NCBI RefSeq assembly: GCF_903994035.1
Contig: NZ_CAJEWB010000010.1
Location: forward strand, 434,001-498,000
Reading direction: 5' to 3'
Origin: Phocicoccus pinnipedialis
GTDB lineage: Bacteria; Bacillota; Bacilli; Staphylococcales; Salinicoccaceae
Length of the DNA stretch: 64,000 bases
Part shown: positions 48,688 to 59,651 of the stretch, in pieces
How positions within the stretch are numbered: position 1 is the first letter of the stretch
Layout of the letters: the number at the start of each line of letters is the position of its first letter
The notes under the pieces: generated by a model
What the model was told of the DNA's origin: nothing
Database searches by the model: none
The model's input: the letters and a program-made list of their open reading frames with translations, nothing else
Position numbers and translations under genes: made by a program

Positions 48688-49245
48688 TTAAACAGCCATG
48701 ATGTCTTTTTCTTTGTTATCGCAAACTGTATCTATTTCGGCAGTGTACTTATTTGTTAAATCCTGTACTTGTGTTTCTAAAGTACGCAATTCGTCTTCAC
48801 TGATTTCTGAATCTTTTTCTTGTTTCTTGAGTGCATCATTTGCGTCACGTCGAATGTTACGAATTGCAACTTTCGCTTGCTCACCTTCAGCACGTGCTTC
48901 TTTAGAGAGGTCTCTTCGACGCTCTTCTGTAAGCTGTGGAATTGTGATACGAATCATCGTACCGTCACTTGTTGGATTTACACCTAAGTCAGCGACTTGA
49001 ATTGCTTTTAAAACATCCTCTACTGAGCTTTTGTCATAAGGTGTTACAGTTAACATACGAGCTTCTGGTACTTGGATGTTCGCAAGTTGGTTTAGTGGCG
49101 TGTCTGCACCGTAATAGTTTACAGTTATGCGGTCTAAAAGACTTGCATTGGCAGTACCCGTACGGATGCCAGCAAGTTGTCTCTCTAATGCATTAATAGA
49201 TTGTTTCATCTTGTCTTCTGCATTTTTTAAAACTTCGTTAGCCAT
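48688..49245 (-). CDS. frr: ribosome recycling factor
   Basis: A 185-residue factor that, with EF-G, splits post-termination ribosomes. Conserved stretches: RTGTANASLLDRITVNYYG (about 28-46), TPLNQLANIQVPEARML, and the C-terminal coiled coil with IRRDANDALKKQEKD and EDELRTLETQVQDLTNKY. It starts 12 bases after pyrH, and the pair is co-transcribed. Confidence 0.97.
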   Translation of the reverse strand: MANEVLKNAEDKMKQSINALERQLAGIRTGTANASLLDRITVNYYGADTPLNQLANIQVPEARMLTVTPYDKSSVEDVLKAIQVADLGVNPTSDGTMIRITIPQLTEERRRDLSKEARAEGEQAKVAIRNIRRDANDALKKQEKDSEISEDELRTLETQVQDLTNKYTAEIDTVCDNKEKDIMAV

Positions 49246-49257
49246 TTTGTTCCCTCT

Positions 49258-49977
49258 TTACTTTGTAATTGTAGTCCCAATATTTTCGCCTGTTACAGCG
49301 CGTTTAATGTTACCATCTTCTGATATAGAAAATACCACAAGTGGAATAGAGTTGTCCATACAAAAGGATGTTGCAGTTGCGTCCATTACTTGTAAGTTCT
49401 TCTGTAATACTTCGATATATGAAAGTGTATCGAATTTTTTAGCGTTAGAATCGAGTTTTGGATCCGCAGAATAAACACCATCTACATTGTTTTTACCCAT
49501 AAGAATTACGTCTGCACCAATCTCAGCTGCTCTTAGTGCTGCTGTTGTATCAGTAGAAAAATATGGGTTGCCGATACCTGCAGCAAAGATAACTACTCTG
49601 CCTTTCTCGAGATGACGGATTGCTCTTCTACGAATATATGGCTCTGCAATTTGCTTCATTTCAATTGATGTTAATACTCTAGTATCTAATCCGAGTTGCT
49701 CTAAGCTATCTTGTAATGCTAGAGAGTTCATAACAGTTGCGAGCATACCAATATAGTCCGCAGTACCACGTTCCATACCTAAGTCGCTTCCTGTCTTACC
49801 TCTCCAGATGTTACCACCACCGACAATAACAGCTATTTCTACGCCAAGATCACGTGCTTCAGAAATTTCCTTTGCTACATTTTTAATGATGTCCGGCTTA
49901 ATACCAAAACCCTCGCCACCAGCTAAGGCTTCACCACTCAACTTTAAAACAATGCGTTTATATTTAGAAGTTTTCAT
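49258..49977 (-). CDS. pyrH: UMP kinase
   Basis: A 239-residue amino-acid-kinase-fold enzyme that phosphorylates UMP to [20 protein letters not shown] (about 9-25), [30 protein letters not shown] (here IGML) and [12 protein letters not shown] are diagnostic. Two ATGs compete: 49986 is inside the AAGGA ribosome site, so the one at 49975-49977, eight bases on, is preferred. It lies downstream of the tsf terminator with little room for a promoter, so partial read-through from rpsB-tsf is likely. Confidence 0.96.
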   Translation of the reverse strand: MKTSKYKRIVLKLSGEALAGGEGFGIKPDIIKNVAKEISEARDLGVEIAVIVGGGNIWRGKTGSDLGMERGTADYIGMLATVMNSLALQDSLEQLGLDTRVLTSIEMKQIAEPYIRRRAIRHLEKGRVVIFAAGIGNPYFSTDTTAALRAAEIGADVILMGKNNVDGVYSADPKLDSNAKKFDTLSYIEVLQKNLQVMDATATSFCMDNSIPLVVFSISEDGNIKRAVTGENIGTTITK

Positions 49978-50015
49978 TTTCTTCATCCTTTAATATGTTT
50001 TCAGCTATATAGAGA

Positions 50016-50039
50016 AAAAAGACACCGAAGTGTCTTTTT
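50016..50039 (-). terminator. terminator after tsf
   Basis: AAAAAGACAC pairs with GTGTCTTTTT around CGAA (TTCG on the minus strand), a compact hairpin ending in a T-run, three bases past the tsf stop. Confidence 0.88.
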
Positions 50040-50042
50040 ATA

Positions 50043-50924
50043 TTATTGGCCCATTTGACCGAATACTTCTTCAGCGAAATCTTCATTACGTTTTTCTAGA
50101 CCTTCACCAAGTCCATAACGTACGAATGTTTTAAGAGTAGCGCCATGTCCTTTAAGGAATTGTTCGACAGTTTTGTCACTGTCTTTAACGAATGGTTGGC
50201 TAGTGATTACGATTTCTTCTAAGTATTTACGCATTCTACCTTCGACCATTTTGTCAACGATATTTTCAGGTTTACCTTCGTTAAGTGCTTGGTTACGTAA
50301 TACTTCTCTTTCTTGATCTAATTCATCTTGTGATACTTCATCAGCTGAAGCATATTTAGGATTTAAAGCAGCCGCGTGCATAGCAACATCTTTAGCTACT
50401 TCTTCGTCTGTTGTACCTTCAACAACAGTTAACACACCGATAGTACCACCCATGTGTTTATATTCACCGAATGCATCGTTGTCTGTTTTAGATTCAACTT
50501 GGAAACGACGGATGTTCATATTCTCACCAATTGTTGCAATTGCTGATTTCATTAACTCATCTACAGATTGTCCATCGATTTCTGATTTATTTAATGCATC
50601 AAGGTCAGCAGGTTTAGTTGCAACGATATGATTAGCGATTTTTTTAACTAAGCTTTGGAATTGTTCGTTACGTGCAACGAAGTCAGTTTCAGCGTTAACT
50701 TCAACGATTGCAGCATCGTTACCATTAATTGCAATTTCTACTAAACCTTCGGTAGCAATTCTATCTGCTTTTTTACCAGCAGAAGCAATACCTTGCTCAC
50801 GTAGATAGTCGATTGCAGCATCGATATCTCCCTCAGTAGCTTGTAGCGCTTTTTTACAATCCATCATACCTGCGCCTGTTTTGTCACGTAATTCTTTTAC
50901 TAATTTAGCTGTAATTTGAGCCAT
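50043..50924 (-). CDS. tsf: elongation factor Ts
   Basis: A 293-residue nucleotide-exchange factor for EF-Tu. [22 protein letters not shown] (about 11-32), the [10 protein letters not shown] stretch near 80 and [15 protein letters not shown] are typical. The frame extends to 50939, but ATG at 50922-50924 with GGAGG eight bases upstream gives the family start [13 protein letters not shown]. It follows rpsB after a hairpin that probably terminates only part of the transcripts. Confidence 0.97.
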   Translation of the reverse strand: MAQITAKLVKELRDKTGAGMMDCKKALQATEGDIDAAIDYLREQGIASAGKKADRIATEGLVEIAINGNDAAIVEVNAETDFVARNEQFQSLVKKIANHIVATKPADLDALNKSEIDGQSVDELMKSAIATIGENMNIRRFQVESKTDNDAFGEYKHMGGTIGVLTVVEGTTDEEVAKDVAMHAAALNPKYASADEVSQDELDQEREVLRNQALNEGKPENIVDKMVEGRMRKYLEEIVITSQPFVKDSDKTVEQFLKGHGATLKTFVRYGLGEGLEKRNEDFAEEVFGQMGQ

Positions 50925-50971
50925 TATGAATTCCTCCACAATAATAATTTTTATCTATATTTTCAAAAAAA

Positions 50972-50999
50972 GGTGATAAGAAACGAGTTACTTATCACC
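50972..50999 (-). terminator. rpsB-tsf intergenic terminator
   Basis: GGTGATAAG pairs with CTTATCACC around a ten-base loop, then seven Ts on the minus strand. It probably attenuates tsf relative to rpsB. Confidence 0.82.
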
Positions 51000-51011
51000 A
51001 TGTTGTTTATA

Positions 51012-51779
51012 TTACTCTTCAGTTGATGCTACTTCTTCAATAGTTTCTTCTTCAGTTAAATCAATATTTTGCTCTTCAGCAACTTCTTGGTCAGATACAC
51101 CTTTTTGTGCTTCTAAAACTGCGTCAGCCATTTTTGAAGTCATAAGACGTACCGCACGAATTGCATCGTCATTTGAAGGAATTACATAATCAACTTCATC
51201 CGGATCGCAGTTCGTGTCTACCATTGCTACAACAGGAATATTTAATTTTTTAGCTTCGTTAATAGCGTTTCTTTCTTTACGTGGATCAACGATGAAGATT
51301 GCTTTTGGCATTTCCTTCATGTTGCGGATACCACCTAAGAATTTGATTAAGCGGTCGTATTCTTTACGAATTTCAACTACTTCTTTTTTAGGAAGTACTT
51401 CAAATACACCATCTGCTTCCATTTTTTCGATTTCGTCGATTCTCTTAATACGTCCTTTGATAGTATTGTAGTTAGTTAAAATACCACCTAACCATCTTTC
51501 ATTAACGTATAATTGACCAGCACGTTCAGCTTCTTCTTTAATCGCTTCTTGTGCTTGTTTTTTTGTACCTACGAATAAGACTTGTCCGCCTTCTTCTGCG
51601 ATACCTTTAATAAAATCGTAAGCTTCTCCAACTTTTTTAACAGTTTGTTGAAGATCGATGATGTAGATACCGTTACGCTCAGTGAAGATATATTTCTTCA
51701 TTTTTGGGTTCCAACGGCGTGTTTGGTGTCCGAAATGTACACCCGCTTCTAGTAATTGTTTCATGCTAATTACTGACAT
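51012..51779 (-). CDS. rpsB: ribosomal protein S2
   Basis: A 255-residue 30S protein. [19 protein letters not shown] (9-27), [27 protein letters not shown] and [23 protein letters not shown] are the S2 signatures; the tail is acidic ([20 protein letters not shown]). ATG with AAGGAGG upstream. It has a strong promoter and a leader of about 100 bases. Confidence 0.98.
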   Translation of the reverse strand: MSVISMKQLLEAGVHFGHQTRRWNPKMKKYIFTERNGIYIIDLQQTVKKVGEAYDFIKGIAEEGGQVLFVGTKKQAQEAIKEEAERAGQLYVNERWLGGILTNYNTIKGRIKRIDEIEKMEADGVFEVLPKKEVVEIRKEYDRLIKFLGGIRNMKEMPKAIFIVDPRKERNAINEAKKLNIPVVAMVDTNCDPDEVDYVIPSNDDAIRAVRLMTSKMADAVLEAQKGVSDQEVAEEQNIDLTEEETIEEVASTEE

Positions 51780-51918
51780 TTTGTTTCCTCCTTGGTTTTT
51801 ACCTCCGATATAGCGATGTCTACCACCTGAATAGGCACCGATAAACAGCTTGCTAAATCGTGTGTAATTTGGCTTTCAAGCCATTAAATATATTATCATA
51901 CAATAAACGTATTTTCAA
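51780..51918 (-). promoter_or_regulatory. rpsB promoter and structured leader
   Basis: Minus strand TTGAAA (51913-51918), 17-base spacer, TAATAT (51890-51895). The -35 starts four bases beyond the codY stop. The leader (about 51883-51780) begins with a GGCT-TGAA-AGCC mini-hairpin and holds several G/C-rich blocks unlike the surrounding AT-rich DNA. S2 is known to control its own mRNA in other bacteria, so this is a candidate autoregulatory leader. Confidence 0.72.
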
Positions 51919-51921
51919 GCA

Positions 51922-52686
51922 TTAAAACCTTTCTTTACTTAACTCTTCCAAGAACCCAGGTTTTCTAACTCTGATGAAAGTACCTTTCATACCGAGTGAA
52001 CGTGATTCAATTACGCCTGCACTTTCTAATTTACGTAGTGCGTTAACGATAACTGAACGCGTAATACCTACTCGATCTGCTACTTTAGAAGCAACAAGAA
52101 GTCCTTCTGGTGCATCTAATTCTTCAAAAATATGCTCGATCGCTTCTCTTTCTGAATAAGAAAGTGAACGAATTGCCATAGCAATGCTCGCTTTATCTCT
52201 AGCTGCTTTTTCTACTTCATGTTGACGCTCTTGCATCATTTCCATACCTACTACAGTACTTGAGTATTCACATAGAACAAGATCTTCTTCTGTGAATTTC
52301 TCCTGGACACGACCGACAATTAAAGTACCAAGACGTTCGCCTGAACCGAAAATTGGAATAATACAAGTTTCAGATGTTTGATATGACTCTTCTTCTGGGA
52401 AGATTGTCATCGTGTTTTCAAAGCCTATGTTTTCTAAAGTGTCTTTTAAGACCATGATTTGTTTCATGTAATAACCTGGGAATTGACGCTCTTCAATCAT
52501 TTCTTTCATTCTTGGGTTAGATAATTCCTCGTGGTGTGTTCCATATCCAAGTAAGGCACCTTTGTCTGAAACAATAAATGTATTACAGTCTAGAATATGG
52601 CTCATTTTATCTGCTAATTCTTCAAAGTCCACGTTCTCTTGGATTAAGTTCTTTAATTCTCTAGCTCGTTTTAATAACGTTGCCAT
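51922..52686 (-). CDS. codY: global transcription regulator CodY
   Basis: A 254-residue GTP- and branched-chain-amino-acid-sensing regulator of nutrient genes in Firmicutes. The N-terminal GAF domain (about 1-150) is fairly divergent but keeps ERQFP and TIFP near the ligand pocket and [13 protein letters not shown]. The winged helix at the C-terminus ([25 protein letters not shown], positions about 198-222, shown here only in part) is essentially identical to Staphylococcus. The frame opens at 52725; ATG at 52684-52686 with AGGAAG about 12 bases upstream gives the correct length. Last gene of xerC-hslV-hslU-codY. Confidence 0.96.
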   Translation of the reverse strand: MATLLKRARELKNLIQENVDFEELADKMSHILDCNTFIVSDKGALLGYGTHHEELSNPRMKEMIEERQFPGYYMKQIMVLKDTLENIGFENTMTIFPEEESYQTSETCIIPIFGSGERLGTLIVGRVQEKFTEEDLVLCEYSSTVVGMEMMQERQHEVEKAARDKASIAMAIRSLSYSEREAIEHIFEELDAPEGLLVASKVADRVGITRSVIVNALRKLESAGVIESRSLGMKGTFIRVRKPGFLEELSKERF

Positions 52687-52708
52687 TTTAAATTGACACT
52701 TCCTATTC

Positions 52709-54076
52709 TTATAAAATAAATTCACTCAAGTTTTTATCACTTTTAATTTTTTCTAGTTTTGAATCTACATATTGTTCAGTAATCTCAACATGTGTACCTG
52801 CCATACCACTTGCTTCAAAGAGTAATTCTTCCAAGAGTGTTTCCATGATCGTATGCAGTCGTCTTGCTCCAATATCATCAGTGTCACTGTTAACGTCATG
52901 AGCATAAATCGCTAATTTCTCAATCGCTTCATCAGTATAGGAGATTGTCACTTCTTCAGTCTTCAAAAGTGCCTCGTACTGCATGAGCAGCGAGTTCTTT
53001 GGTTCTTTTAAAATTCTAATGAAGTCATTAGCTGATAATTTATCGAGCTCAACTCTTATTGGGAAACGTCCCTGTAACTCTGGAATTAAGTCGCTTGGCT
53101 TAGACACGTGGAATGCCCCTGCACCGATAAATAAAATATGCTCAGTATTTATCGGGCCATATTTAGTTTCAACGACACTTCCTTCAACGATTGGCAAGAT
53201 ATCGCGTTGAACTCCTTCACGTGATACGCCAGCTTGATTGTTGTTATTCATAGCAATCTTGTCAATTTCATCGATAAAGATAATCCCAAGCGACTCTGCA
53301 AGTTTGATTGCTTCTTCATGTACATTATCTGTATCAATTAAAAGTTCAGCTTGCTCGCGCTTTAAATATTCGCGTGCTTTTTTTACTTGCATAGTACGTT
53401 TCTTTTTCTTTTTCGGCATCATGTTTTTTAGCATGTCCCCCATGCCATTATCCATTCCAGGCATTATCATACCAAGACTATGCTCTTCTGTTACTTCGAT
53501 TTCAACATCTTCTTCTTCAAGTAGTCCTTTTTCTAAATCATTCGCGATATCTCTTCTCTTAATGCGAACAGAATCGTCTATTTCTTCGATATCCTCTTGT
53601 TCTTGACCAAAGTTTTGCAACATTTCAAATGGATTCGTTGTTGTTTTCTTTTTAAAAACTCCTGGTGCTAATAACTTTACAAGTTTTTCATTTGCAAGCT
53701 TTGTCGCTTCAACTTCAACATCTTTAACAGCATGTTCTTTTACTAATTTGACACTTGCTTCAACTAGATCACGAACCATAGATTCAACATCTCTACCTAC
53801 ATAACCTACCTCAGTATATTTCGTTGCTTCTACCTTTGTAAAAGGTGCTCCAGTGATTTTAGCCATACGTCTCGCAATTTCAGTCTTACCGACACCTGTA
53901 GGTCCAATCATCAGTATATTTTTAGGAATCACTTCAATTCGAAGTGATTCATCTAAAAGCATTCGTCTATATCGGTTTCTCATTGCGATTGCCACTTTAC
54001 GTTTCGCATCTGTTTGACCAATGATGTTTTCATTCAGTTTTTCTACTATTTCTCTAGGTGATAAATTGTTCAGCAT
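52709..54076 (-). CDS. hslU: HslU (ClpY) protease ATPase
   Basis: A 455-residue AAA+ unfoldase feeding HslV. Walker [14 protein letters not shown] (about 58-70), the intermediate I-domain (about 110-245, with a Met-rich and a poly-Lys stretch), Walker [12 protein letters not shown] near 265, sensor-2 [18 protein letters not shown] and a C-terminal tail ending in LSEFIL that docks on HslV. ATG with AAAGGAG upstream, 12 bases after the hslV stop. Confidence 0.96.
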   Translation of the reverse strand: MLNNLSPREIVEKLNENIIGQTDAKRKVAIAMRNRYRRMLLDESLRIEVIPKNILMIGPTGVGKTEIARRMAKITGAPFTKVEATKYTEVGYVGRDVESMVRDLVEASVKLVKEHAVKDVEVEATKLANEKLVKLLAPGVFKKKTTTNPFEMLQNFGQEQEDIEEIDDSVRIKRRDIANDLEKGLLEEEDVEIEVTEEHSLGMIMPGMDNGMGDMLKNMMPKKKKKRTMQVKKAREYLKREQAELLIDTDNVHEEAIKLAESLGIIFIDEIDKIAMNNNNQAGVSREGVQRDILPIVEGSVVETKYGPINTEHILFIGAGAFHVSKPSDLIPELQGRFPIRVELDKLSANDFIRILKEPKNSLLMQYEALLKTEEVTISYTDEAIEKLAIYAHDVNSDTDDIGARRLHTIMETLLEELLFEASGMAGTHVEITEQYVDSKLEKIKSDKNLSEFIL

Positions 54077-54088
54077 AATCGTACTCCT

Positions 54089-54634
54089 TTACTCACCGTC
54101 AATTGTTTCTAAAATAATTCTATCATTAGTGAACACGCATATCTCACTTGCAATCTTCAGTGAATCATATGCAATTGTACTTGCAGTAAGATTTTCACCG
54201 TGTAACTTCATTGCGCGCCCAGCACTCAATGCGAAGTTTCCACCACTTCCAATAGCCAGTATACCGTCATCAGGCTCAATAACTTCACCTGTTCCTGATA
54301 TAAGTAACATTGTGTCTTTATTCATTACTATTAGCATTGCTTCAAGTTGGCGGAGCATCTTGTCGCTTCTCCACTCTTTAGCTAACTCCACTGCTGCACG
54401 TTCTAAGTTACCGTTATACTGGAACAGTCGTCCCTCAAACTTTTCAAAGAGTGTGAATGCGTCAGCCACACTTCCCGCAAATCCAGCGACTACCTTGTCT
54501 TCATATAGTCGTCTAACTTTACGTGCATTGTGTTTCATAACTACTTGGTTTCCAAGAGTTACCTGTCCATCACCTGCCATTGCAGATTGACCTCTGTGTT
54601 TAATAGCAAATATCGTAGTTCCTTTAATTGCCAA
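54089..54634 (-). CDS. hslV: HslV (ClpQ) protease subunit
   Basis: A 181-residue proteasome-like peptidase. [20 protein letters not shown] holds the Thr pair that aligns with catalytic Thr1 of E. coli HslV, followed by [31 protein letters not shown] and [20 protein letters not shown]. The upstream ATG at 54643 sits directly on the AAGGG ribosome site, so TTG at 54632-54634 (nine bases after it) is the better start, giving five residues before the Thr pair. It begins one base after the xerC stop. The short extension means Thr is not exposed by removing Met alone. Confidence 0.92.
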   Translation of the reverse strand: MAIKGTTIFAIKHRGQSAMAGDGQVTLGNQVVMKHNARKVRRLYEDKVVAGFAGSVADAFTLFEKFEGRLFQYNGNLERAAVELAKEWRSDKMLRQLEAMLIVMNKDTMLLISGTGEVIEPDDGILAIGSGGNFALSAGRAMKLHGENLTASTIAYDSLKIASEICVFTNDRIILETIDGE

Positions 54635-54635
54635 T

Positions 54636-55520
54636 TTAATCATCCCTTCTGTTTGATGGGTGTGCGTTTAAATATTCTCGTCTAAGTTGTTCTCTAGATA
54701 GGTGCGTGTATTTCTGTGTTGTCGATAACGATTCATGTCCAAGCAATTCTTGGACTGCTCTAATATCCGCACCACTGTTTAACATATGTGTAGCAAATGT
54801 ATGTCTTAATGCGTGTGGATGAAGACCTGACTGAATCGCACTTTTTTTCATTAAATCATTCACAATATATCTGAGACCTCTATCAGTTAATGGCCTTAAA
54901 TTATGGTTTAGCCAAAGTGCGTCGTGTTCTATAATTTTATCTTTGAACATGTCAATATACTCCTTTAGTGCTTCTGTTGCATGTTCGTTAAGTGGAACAA
55001 GTCGGTCTTTTTTACCTTTACCTGTCACTTTTATGATTCCCATCTTTAAATCTATTCTACCAAGACTTAAAGTGAGAAGCTCATCTGAACGTATACCTGT
55101 CGCATAAAAGAGTTCTAAAATTGCTTTGTTTCTCGTATACATTTTTGTATCTTTATCTAAAGATTCAAACAAATCATTCATTTGGTTTTCAAACAAAAAG
55201 TCTGGTAAATGCTGCTCTTCCTTTGGAAAAGGCACATTTAAAAATGGATTCGTCTGTACAAAACTATTTTTAACTAAATAATTATAAAAACTTCTCAGAC
55301 AAGAAATTTTTCTAGAGACACTCGATTTTTTTAGTCCTTGATCATATAAAAACGCTAAAAAATTTCGTGCATCTTGATATCGAAAGGTTTCTAACTTAAG
55401 ATGCTCTTTCGATAAGAACACGTTAAATATTTCAAGATCTTTTTCATAACTGGCGACTGTGTGCTCCGAGTATCTCTTTTGGTGTGTCAATAAATCAAGA
55501 TATTGTTTTTCTAATGACAT
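54636..55520 (-). CDS. xerC: tyrosine recombinase XerC
   Basis: A 294-residue site-specific recombinase that, with XerD, resolves chromosome dimers at dif. N-terminal SAM-like DNA-binding domain (1-100); catalytic residues in [13 protein letters not shown] (Arg near 144), [10 protein letters not shown] (near 235-244), [14 protein letters not shown] (His, and Tyr nucleophile near 272). ATG with AGTGTGAAG upstream. In Bacillus and Staphylococcus trmFO lies between topA and xerC; here the two are separated by only about 115 bases. Confidence 0.94.
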   Translation of the reverse strand: MSLEKQYLDLLTHQKRYSEHTVASYEKDLEIFNVFLSKEHLKLETFRYQDARNFLAFLYDQGLKKSSVSRKISCLRSFYNYLVKNSFVQTNPFLNVPFPKEEQHLPDFLFENQMNDLFESLDKDTKMYTRNKAILELFYATGIRSDELLTLSLGRIDLKMGIIKVTGKGKKDRLVPLNEHATEALKEYIDMFKDKIIEHDALWLNHNLRPLTDRGLRYIVNDLMKKSAIQSGLHPHALRHTFATHMLNSGADIRAVQELLGHESLSTTQKYTHLSREQLRREYLNAHPSNRRDD

Positions 55521-55610
55521 AAGTCTTCACACTTTCTAAACTGTCCTTAGATATTTTAAACCATTTGTTAGAAAATTGCACTCATTTTATAATATTCAGA
55601 ACACATAAAA

Positions 55611-55635
55611 AAGTATCTAGCTAGGCTAGATACTT
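55611..55635 (-). terminator. terminator abutting the topA stop codon
   Basis: AAGTATCTAGC pairs with GCTAGATACTT around a three-base loop, with five or more Ts following on the minus strand. It directly touches the topA stop at 55636. Confidence 0.9.
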
Positions 55636-57705
55636 TTATGATGCATCTTCTTCATAGTCACAATTCGAACATTTAACTTTTACATTCTTACCTTTTCTCG
55701 TTTCAACAAGGTAATGATCGCATTTCGGACATGTTCTTCCAATAGGCTTGTCCCATGATACAAAGTCACAATCCGGGTATTTATCACAGCCATAGAATAT
55801 ACGCCCTTTTTTAGACTTACGTTCGATGACTTCTCCCTCTTTACATTTCGGGCAGCTCACACCGATTTTCTTGACGATTGGTTTAGTATTTCTACAATCC
55901 GGGAAGTTTGAACATGCCATGAATTTACCATAGCGTCCCATCTTGAAAACCATAGGTGATCCACATTTCTCACAATCGATTCCTGCCGGTTCGTCTTTGA
56001 TTTCAATTTTTTCCATTTCTGACTCTGCTTTTTCTACCTGTGGACTAAATCCTTTGTAAAAACTATCAATTACTTCAACCCAGCCTTTTGTTCCATCAGC
56101 TATTTCATCAAGTTGTTGTTCCATTTCTTTAGTAAATGCAACGTCAATAATATCTGGGAAATAATCTGTCACTTGTTCATTAACGATTTCACCAAGTTCA
56201 GTTGGAATGAAGCGTCTCTGATCAAGTTTTACATAGTTTCTCTTTTGAATCGTCTCAATAGTTGGAGCGTAAGTAGAAGGTCTACCAATTCCAGATTCTT
56301 CAAGTGTTTTGACGAGTCTCGCTTCCGTATATCGTGGTGGTGGTTGTGTGAAGTGCTGTTTAGGATCAATTTTTTCGCCCTTCACTTTTTCATTTTTACT
56401 TAATTCTGGAATTCTGTTTTCTTTATCTTCTTCTTTTTCATCTGTACCTTCCTCGTACACTCGCAGGAAACCGTTAAACTTGAGGGTTTGCCCATTACTT
56501 CTAAAGATAACATCGTTGTTATTTAAGTCAACACGTACTGTATCGAATACTGCAGGAGCCATCATGCTTGCAGTGTAACGATCCCAAATCAATTTATATA
56601 ATCTGTATTGGTCACGTGTAAGATAAGGTTTCATTTCTTCAGGAGTCCTAAGAATTGACGTTGGACGTACTGCCTCGTGGGCATCTTGAGCACCTTCAGT
56701 CTTCTTATCATTACGCCTTAACACGTATTCTTTACCGTATTCTTTTTCAATGAAGTTATAGCCTTCTTCTTTTGCAATAGGCGAAATACGTGTTGAGTCT
56801 GTTCTCATATAAGTGATTAAACCAATTGTACCTTGCTTCTTAATATCGATACCTTCATATAGTTGCTGCGCAAGCATCATTGTCTTACGTGCTCGGAAGT
56901 TTAATTTACGAGCCGCCTCCTGTTGAAGCGTTGATGTTGTAAATGGATATGCAGGGTATCTGAGCTTTTCTTTCTTTTCAATCGAATCTACGTTGAAAGA
57001 TTCTCCGGAAAGTTGAGCTAAGATTTTATCGACGGTTTCTTTATTAGGAAGCTTTGTCTTTTGTTTATCTTCTTTTAGCTTATAAAACTTACCTGTAAAC
57101 TGTGATCTTTTATATTTGAAAGAGCCTTCAATTGACCAATATTCTTCTGGTTTGAAATTACGGATTTCATTTTCACGATCTATGATTAGTTTTAATGCAA
57201 CAGACTGTACACGTCCTGCCGACAATCCTTTTTTAACTTTCTTCCATAATACTGGAGAAATGTTGTACCCTACAAGACGATCAAGCATACGACGCGCTTG
57301 CTGTGCGTCTACCAACTGGATATCCATTTCACGTGGATGTTTAAAGCTTTCTTTTACAGCTTCTTTAGTGATCTCGTTAAATACCACTCTGTAGTATTCA
57401 TTATTTTCACCAAGTGCAGTAGCAAGATGCCATGCAATAGCTTCCCCTTCTCTGTCAGGGTCACTTGCTAGAAATATTTTTTTCGCTTTTTTTGCATCTT
57501 TCTTTAATTGAGTTAGAAGTGGGCCTTTACCACGAATTGTTATATATTTCGGTTCATAATTATTTTCAACATCAATACCTATTTGACTGCGGGGCAAATC
57601 TCTTACGTGTCCCATTGAAGCAACAACTTTATATCTTTTACCAAGATATTTACCAATAGTTTTTGCTTTTGCTGGGGATTCTACAATAACTAAATTATCT
57701 GCCAA
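55636..57705 (-). CDS. topA: DNA topoisomerase I
   Basis: A 689-residue type IA topoisomerase relaxing negative supercoils. Toprim domain with [17 protein letters not shown] (5-21) and [12 protein letters not shown], the active Tyr in [13 protein letters not shown] near 300, and three C-terminal four-Cys zinc ribbons (CEKC/CSNFPDC, CPKC/CDKYPDC, CPKC/CSNC). The frame extends to 57774; TTG at 57703-57705 with GGAGG eight bases upstream yields the family start [10 protein letters not shown] and the usual length. It has its own strong promoter. Confidence 0.97.
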   Translation of the reverse strand: MADNLVIVESPAKAKTIGKYLGKRYKVVASMGHVRDLPRSQIGIDVENNYEPKYITIRGKGPLLTQLKKDAKKAKKIFLASDPDREGEAIAWHLATALGENNEYYRVVFNEITKEAVKESFKHPREMDIQLVDAQQARRMLDRLVGYNISPVLWKKVKKGLSAGRVQSVALKLIIDRENEIRNFKPEEYWSIEGSFKYKRSQFTGKFYKLKEDKQKTKLPNKETVDKILAQLSGESFNVDSIEKKEKLRYPAYPFTTSTLQQEAARKLNFRARKTMMLAQQLYEGIDIKKQGTIGLITYMRTDSTRISPIAKEEGYNFIEKEYGKEYVLRRNDKKTEGAQDAHEAVRPTSILRTPEEMKPYLTRDQYRLYKLIWDRYTASMMAPAVFDTVRVDLNNNDVIFRSNGQTLKFNGFLRVYEEGTDEKEEDKENRIPELSKNEKVKGEKIDPKQHFTQPPPRYTEARLVKTLEESGIGRPSTYAPTIETIQKRNYVKLDQRRFIPTELGEIVNEQVTDYFPDIIDVAFTKEMEQQLDEIADGTKGWVEVIDSFYKGFSPQVEKAESEMEKIEIKDEPAGIDCEKCGSPMVFKMGRYGKFMACSNFPDCRNTKPIVKKIGVSCPKCKEGEVIERKSKKGRIFYGCDKYPDCDFVSWDKPIGRTCPKCDHYLVETRKGKNVKVKCSNCDYEEDAS

Positions 57706-57744
57706 AATTATTGCCTCCCAATTGATTTCTGTATTCAACAACAA

Positions 57745-57774
57745 ATGATACACAGAACAAAAGAATATTGTCAA
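57745..57774 (-). promoter_or_regulatory. topA promoter
   Basis: Minus strand TTGACA (57769-57774, perfect -35), 18-base spacer, TATCAT (57745-57750). It lies just past the dprA stop and about 40 bases before the topA start. Confidence 0.8.
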
Positions 57775-57784
57775 ACTTTTCGTA

Positions 57785-58579
57785 TCAATTTATTTTTGAT
57801 TCATTTAAAATTGTTGTAATATCTTCCGGAAATACAACGGGTATGCATCCTTCTTGAATTCTTAAATTTGTTCCAATACTTAAGCTAGATGTCATATTAC
57901 CTGGAAGGCAAAATGCGTGTCTGTTTTCATCCATTGCTATTTCTAAAGTTATGAGGCTTCCACTTTTAATTTCAGCTTCAGTAACAAGCGTACCTTCTGA
58001 TATTCCTGCGATGATTCGATTACGACTCACAAATTTCCATCGTTCAATTTCTGAATCTGGTGGAAATTCACTAATTGTTAAATAGTTTTGTTCTATAATA
58101 CTACGAGTCTGTTCTGTGGTTTTTGGATAATGCGTATTATGTCCAAATCCAAGTACGCCGATAGTTGGGATATTATTTGCGATTGAAATTTTGTGGGCAA
58201 TTTCATCTGCTCCATAAGCAAGTCCAGATATAATTACATAGTCTTTAAGATGGGGGATAATATAATTTAAGGCGGCTTTTGTATAAGTCGTTGCTTTACG
58301 ACTTCCGACGATTGCAAAGCTAGTTTTTTTTAGAAGTGAAATATCTCCTTTGTAATAAATGATATAAGGGGGATCATACGTTTCTTTAAGGAGTAATGGA
58401 TACTCAGGATCATTTATAGTGATGAATGACACGCCTGCATTTTGTAGTGTTTCTAATATTCTGTCTGTATTAAGGTTTTTAGAAAACATTATCTTTTTAT
58501 AAAGGTGTTCGTTTGGTTGTTTTAAATTTTTATATTCACGTGCTGTGATTTGAGCAAAACTATATTTTAATTCTTTCAT
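57785..58579 (-). CDS. dprA: DNA processing protein DprA
   Basis: A 264-residue Rossmann-like protein that loads RecA on incoming single-stranded DNA during natural transformation. [14 protein letters not shown] (about 89-102), [13 protein letters not shown] (about 118-130), [20 protein letters not shown] and [13 protein letters not shown] are the DprA/Smf core. It is somewhat shorter than the usual 280-300. ATG with GGAGG upstream. The sucD-dprA-topA order is conserved; lytN/fmhC of S. aureus are not here. Confidence 0.93.
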   Translation of the reverse strand: MKELKYSFAQITAREYKNLKQPNEHLYKKIMFSKNLNTDRILETLQNAGVSFITINDPEYPLLLKETYDPPYIIYYKGDISLLKKTSFAIVGSRKATTYTKAALNYIIPHLKDYVIISGLAYGADEIAHKISIANNIPTIGVLGFGHNTHYPKTTEQTRSIIEQNYLTISEFPPDSEIERWKFVSRNRIIAGISEGTLVTEAEIKSGSLITLEIAMDENRHAFCLPGNMTSSLSIGTNLRIQEGCIPVVFPEDITTILNESKIN

Positions 58580-58660
58580 ATTATACCTCCAACTATATTA
58601 TATGAAAGATATTCATCAAGTGTGTTTACAGGTTGACTACAAAAATTAAAAGAAAACACT

Positions 58661-58698
58661 AAAAACACGTTAGATTTATATTATTCTAACGTGTTTTT
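58661..58698 (-). terminator. terminator after sucD
   Basis: A 14-base arm at 58661-58674 (AAAAACACGTTAGA) pairs with 58685-58698, loop ten bases, with A/T runs on both ends. Because sucD is read on the minus strand and ends at 58725, this terminates sucCD. Confidence 0.9.
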
Positions 58699-58724
58699 CA
58701 TGAAATTAATTCAATTTATTACAA

Positions 58725-59633
58725 TTATTTTACAGTTAAACATTTTTCATATAAACCGTCTTCTTTCTTAATACGGTTAATAAGAGTTTCACCTATTACA
58801 GAAGGTGTTTCTGCTGTTTCAATTCCAGCAGCGTTAAGTGCTTTAATTTTTTCTGCAGCAGTACCTTTACCACCTGAAATGATTGCACCAGCGTGACCCA
58901 TACGTTTTCCTGGAGGTGCTGTTTGACCACCAATGAATCCTACTACAGGTTTAGTCATGTTCGCTTTAATCCATTCAGCAGCTTCTTCTTCCGCTGTACC
59001 GCCAATTTCACCAATCATAACTACAGCAAGTGTTTCTGGATCTTCGTTGAATGCTTTTAAAACATCAATGAAATCTGTTCCGTTAACTGGATCTCCACCG
59101 ATACCTACAGCAGTTGTTTGACCAATACCTTCTTCAGTTAATTGGTGAACCGCTTCGTAAGTAAGTGTTCCAGAACGGCTTACTACACCTACGTGACCTT
59201 TTTTGTGAATATACCCAGGCATGATACCTATTTTAGTTTCATCAGCAGTGATGATTCCTGGGCAGTTTGGTCCTACTAGTCGTGTCTTTTTATCTTCTAA
59301 ATATTTAACAACCTTAACCATGTCAAGTACAGGAATATGCTCTGTGATACAGATGACTAAGTCAAGTTCAGCATCAGCCGCTTCCATTATTGAATCTGCA
59401 GCGAATGGTGCTGGAACGTATACTACTGATACTGTTGCTCCAGTTTTTTCTTTCGCTTCCTCTACAGTGTTGAATACAGGAACGCCTTCAACCTCTTGGC
59501 CACCCTTACCAGGTGTAACTCCTGCTACAATTTTAGTTCCATACTCAAGCATTTGCTTAGTGTGGAATAATGCTGTAGAACCAGTGATTCCTTGTACAAT
59601 TACTTTTGTGTCTTTGTCTACAAATACAGCCAT
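58725..59633 (-). CDS. sucD: succinyl-CoA synthetase, alpha subunit
   Basis: A 302-residue subunit of the TCA-cycle enzyme converting succinyl-CoA to succinate with substrate-level phosphorylation. CoA-binding [14 protein letters not shown] (about 15-28), [19 protein letters not shown], and [14 protein letters not shown] near 246-259 with the phosphorylated His. ATG with AAGGGG upstream, 18 bases after sucC. Confidence 0.98.
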   Translation of the reverse strand: MAVFVDKDTKVIVQGITGSTALFHTKQMLEYGTKIVAGVTPGKGGQEVEGVPVFNTVEEAKEKTGATVSVVYVPAPFAADSIMEAADAELDLVICITEHIPVLDMVKVVKYLEDKKTRLVGPNCPGIITADETKIGIMPGYIHKKGHVGVVSRSGTLTYEAVHQLTEEGIGQTTAVGIGGDPVNGTDFIDVLKAFNEDPETLAVVMIGEIGGTAEEEAAEWIKANMTKPVVGFIGGQTAPPGKRMGHAGAIISGGKGTAAEKIKALNAAGIETAETPSVIGETLINRIKKEDGLYEKCLTVK

Positions 59634-59651
59634 CGTTTCTGTAACCCCTTC

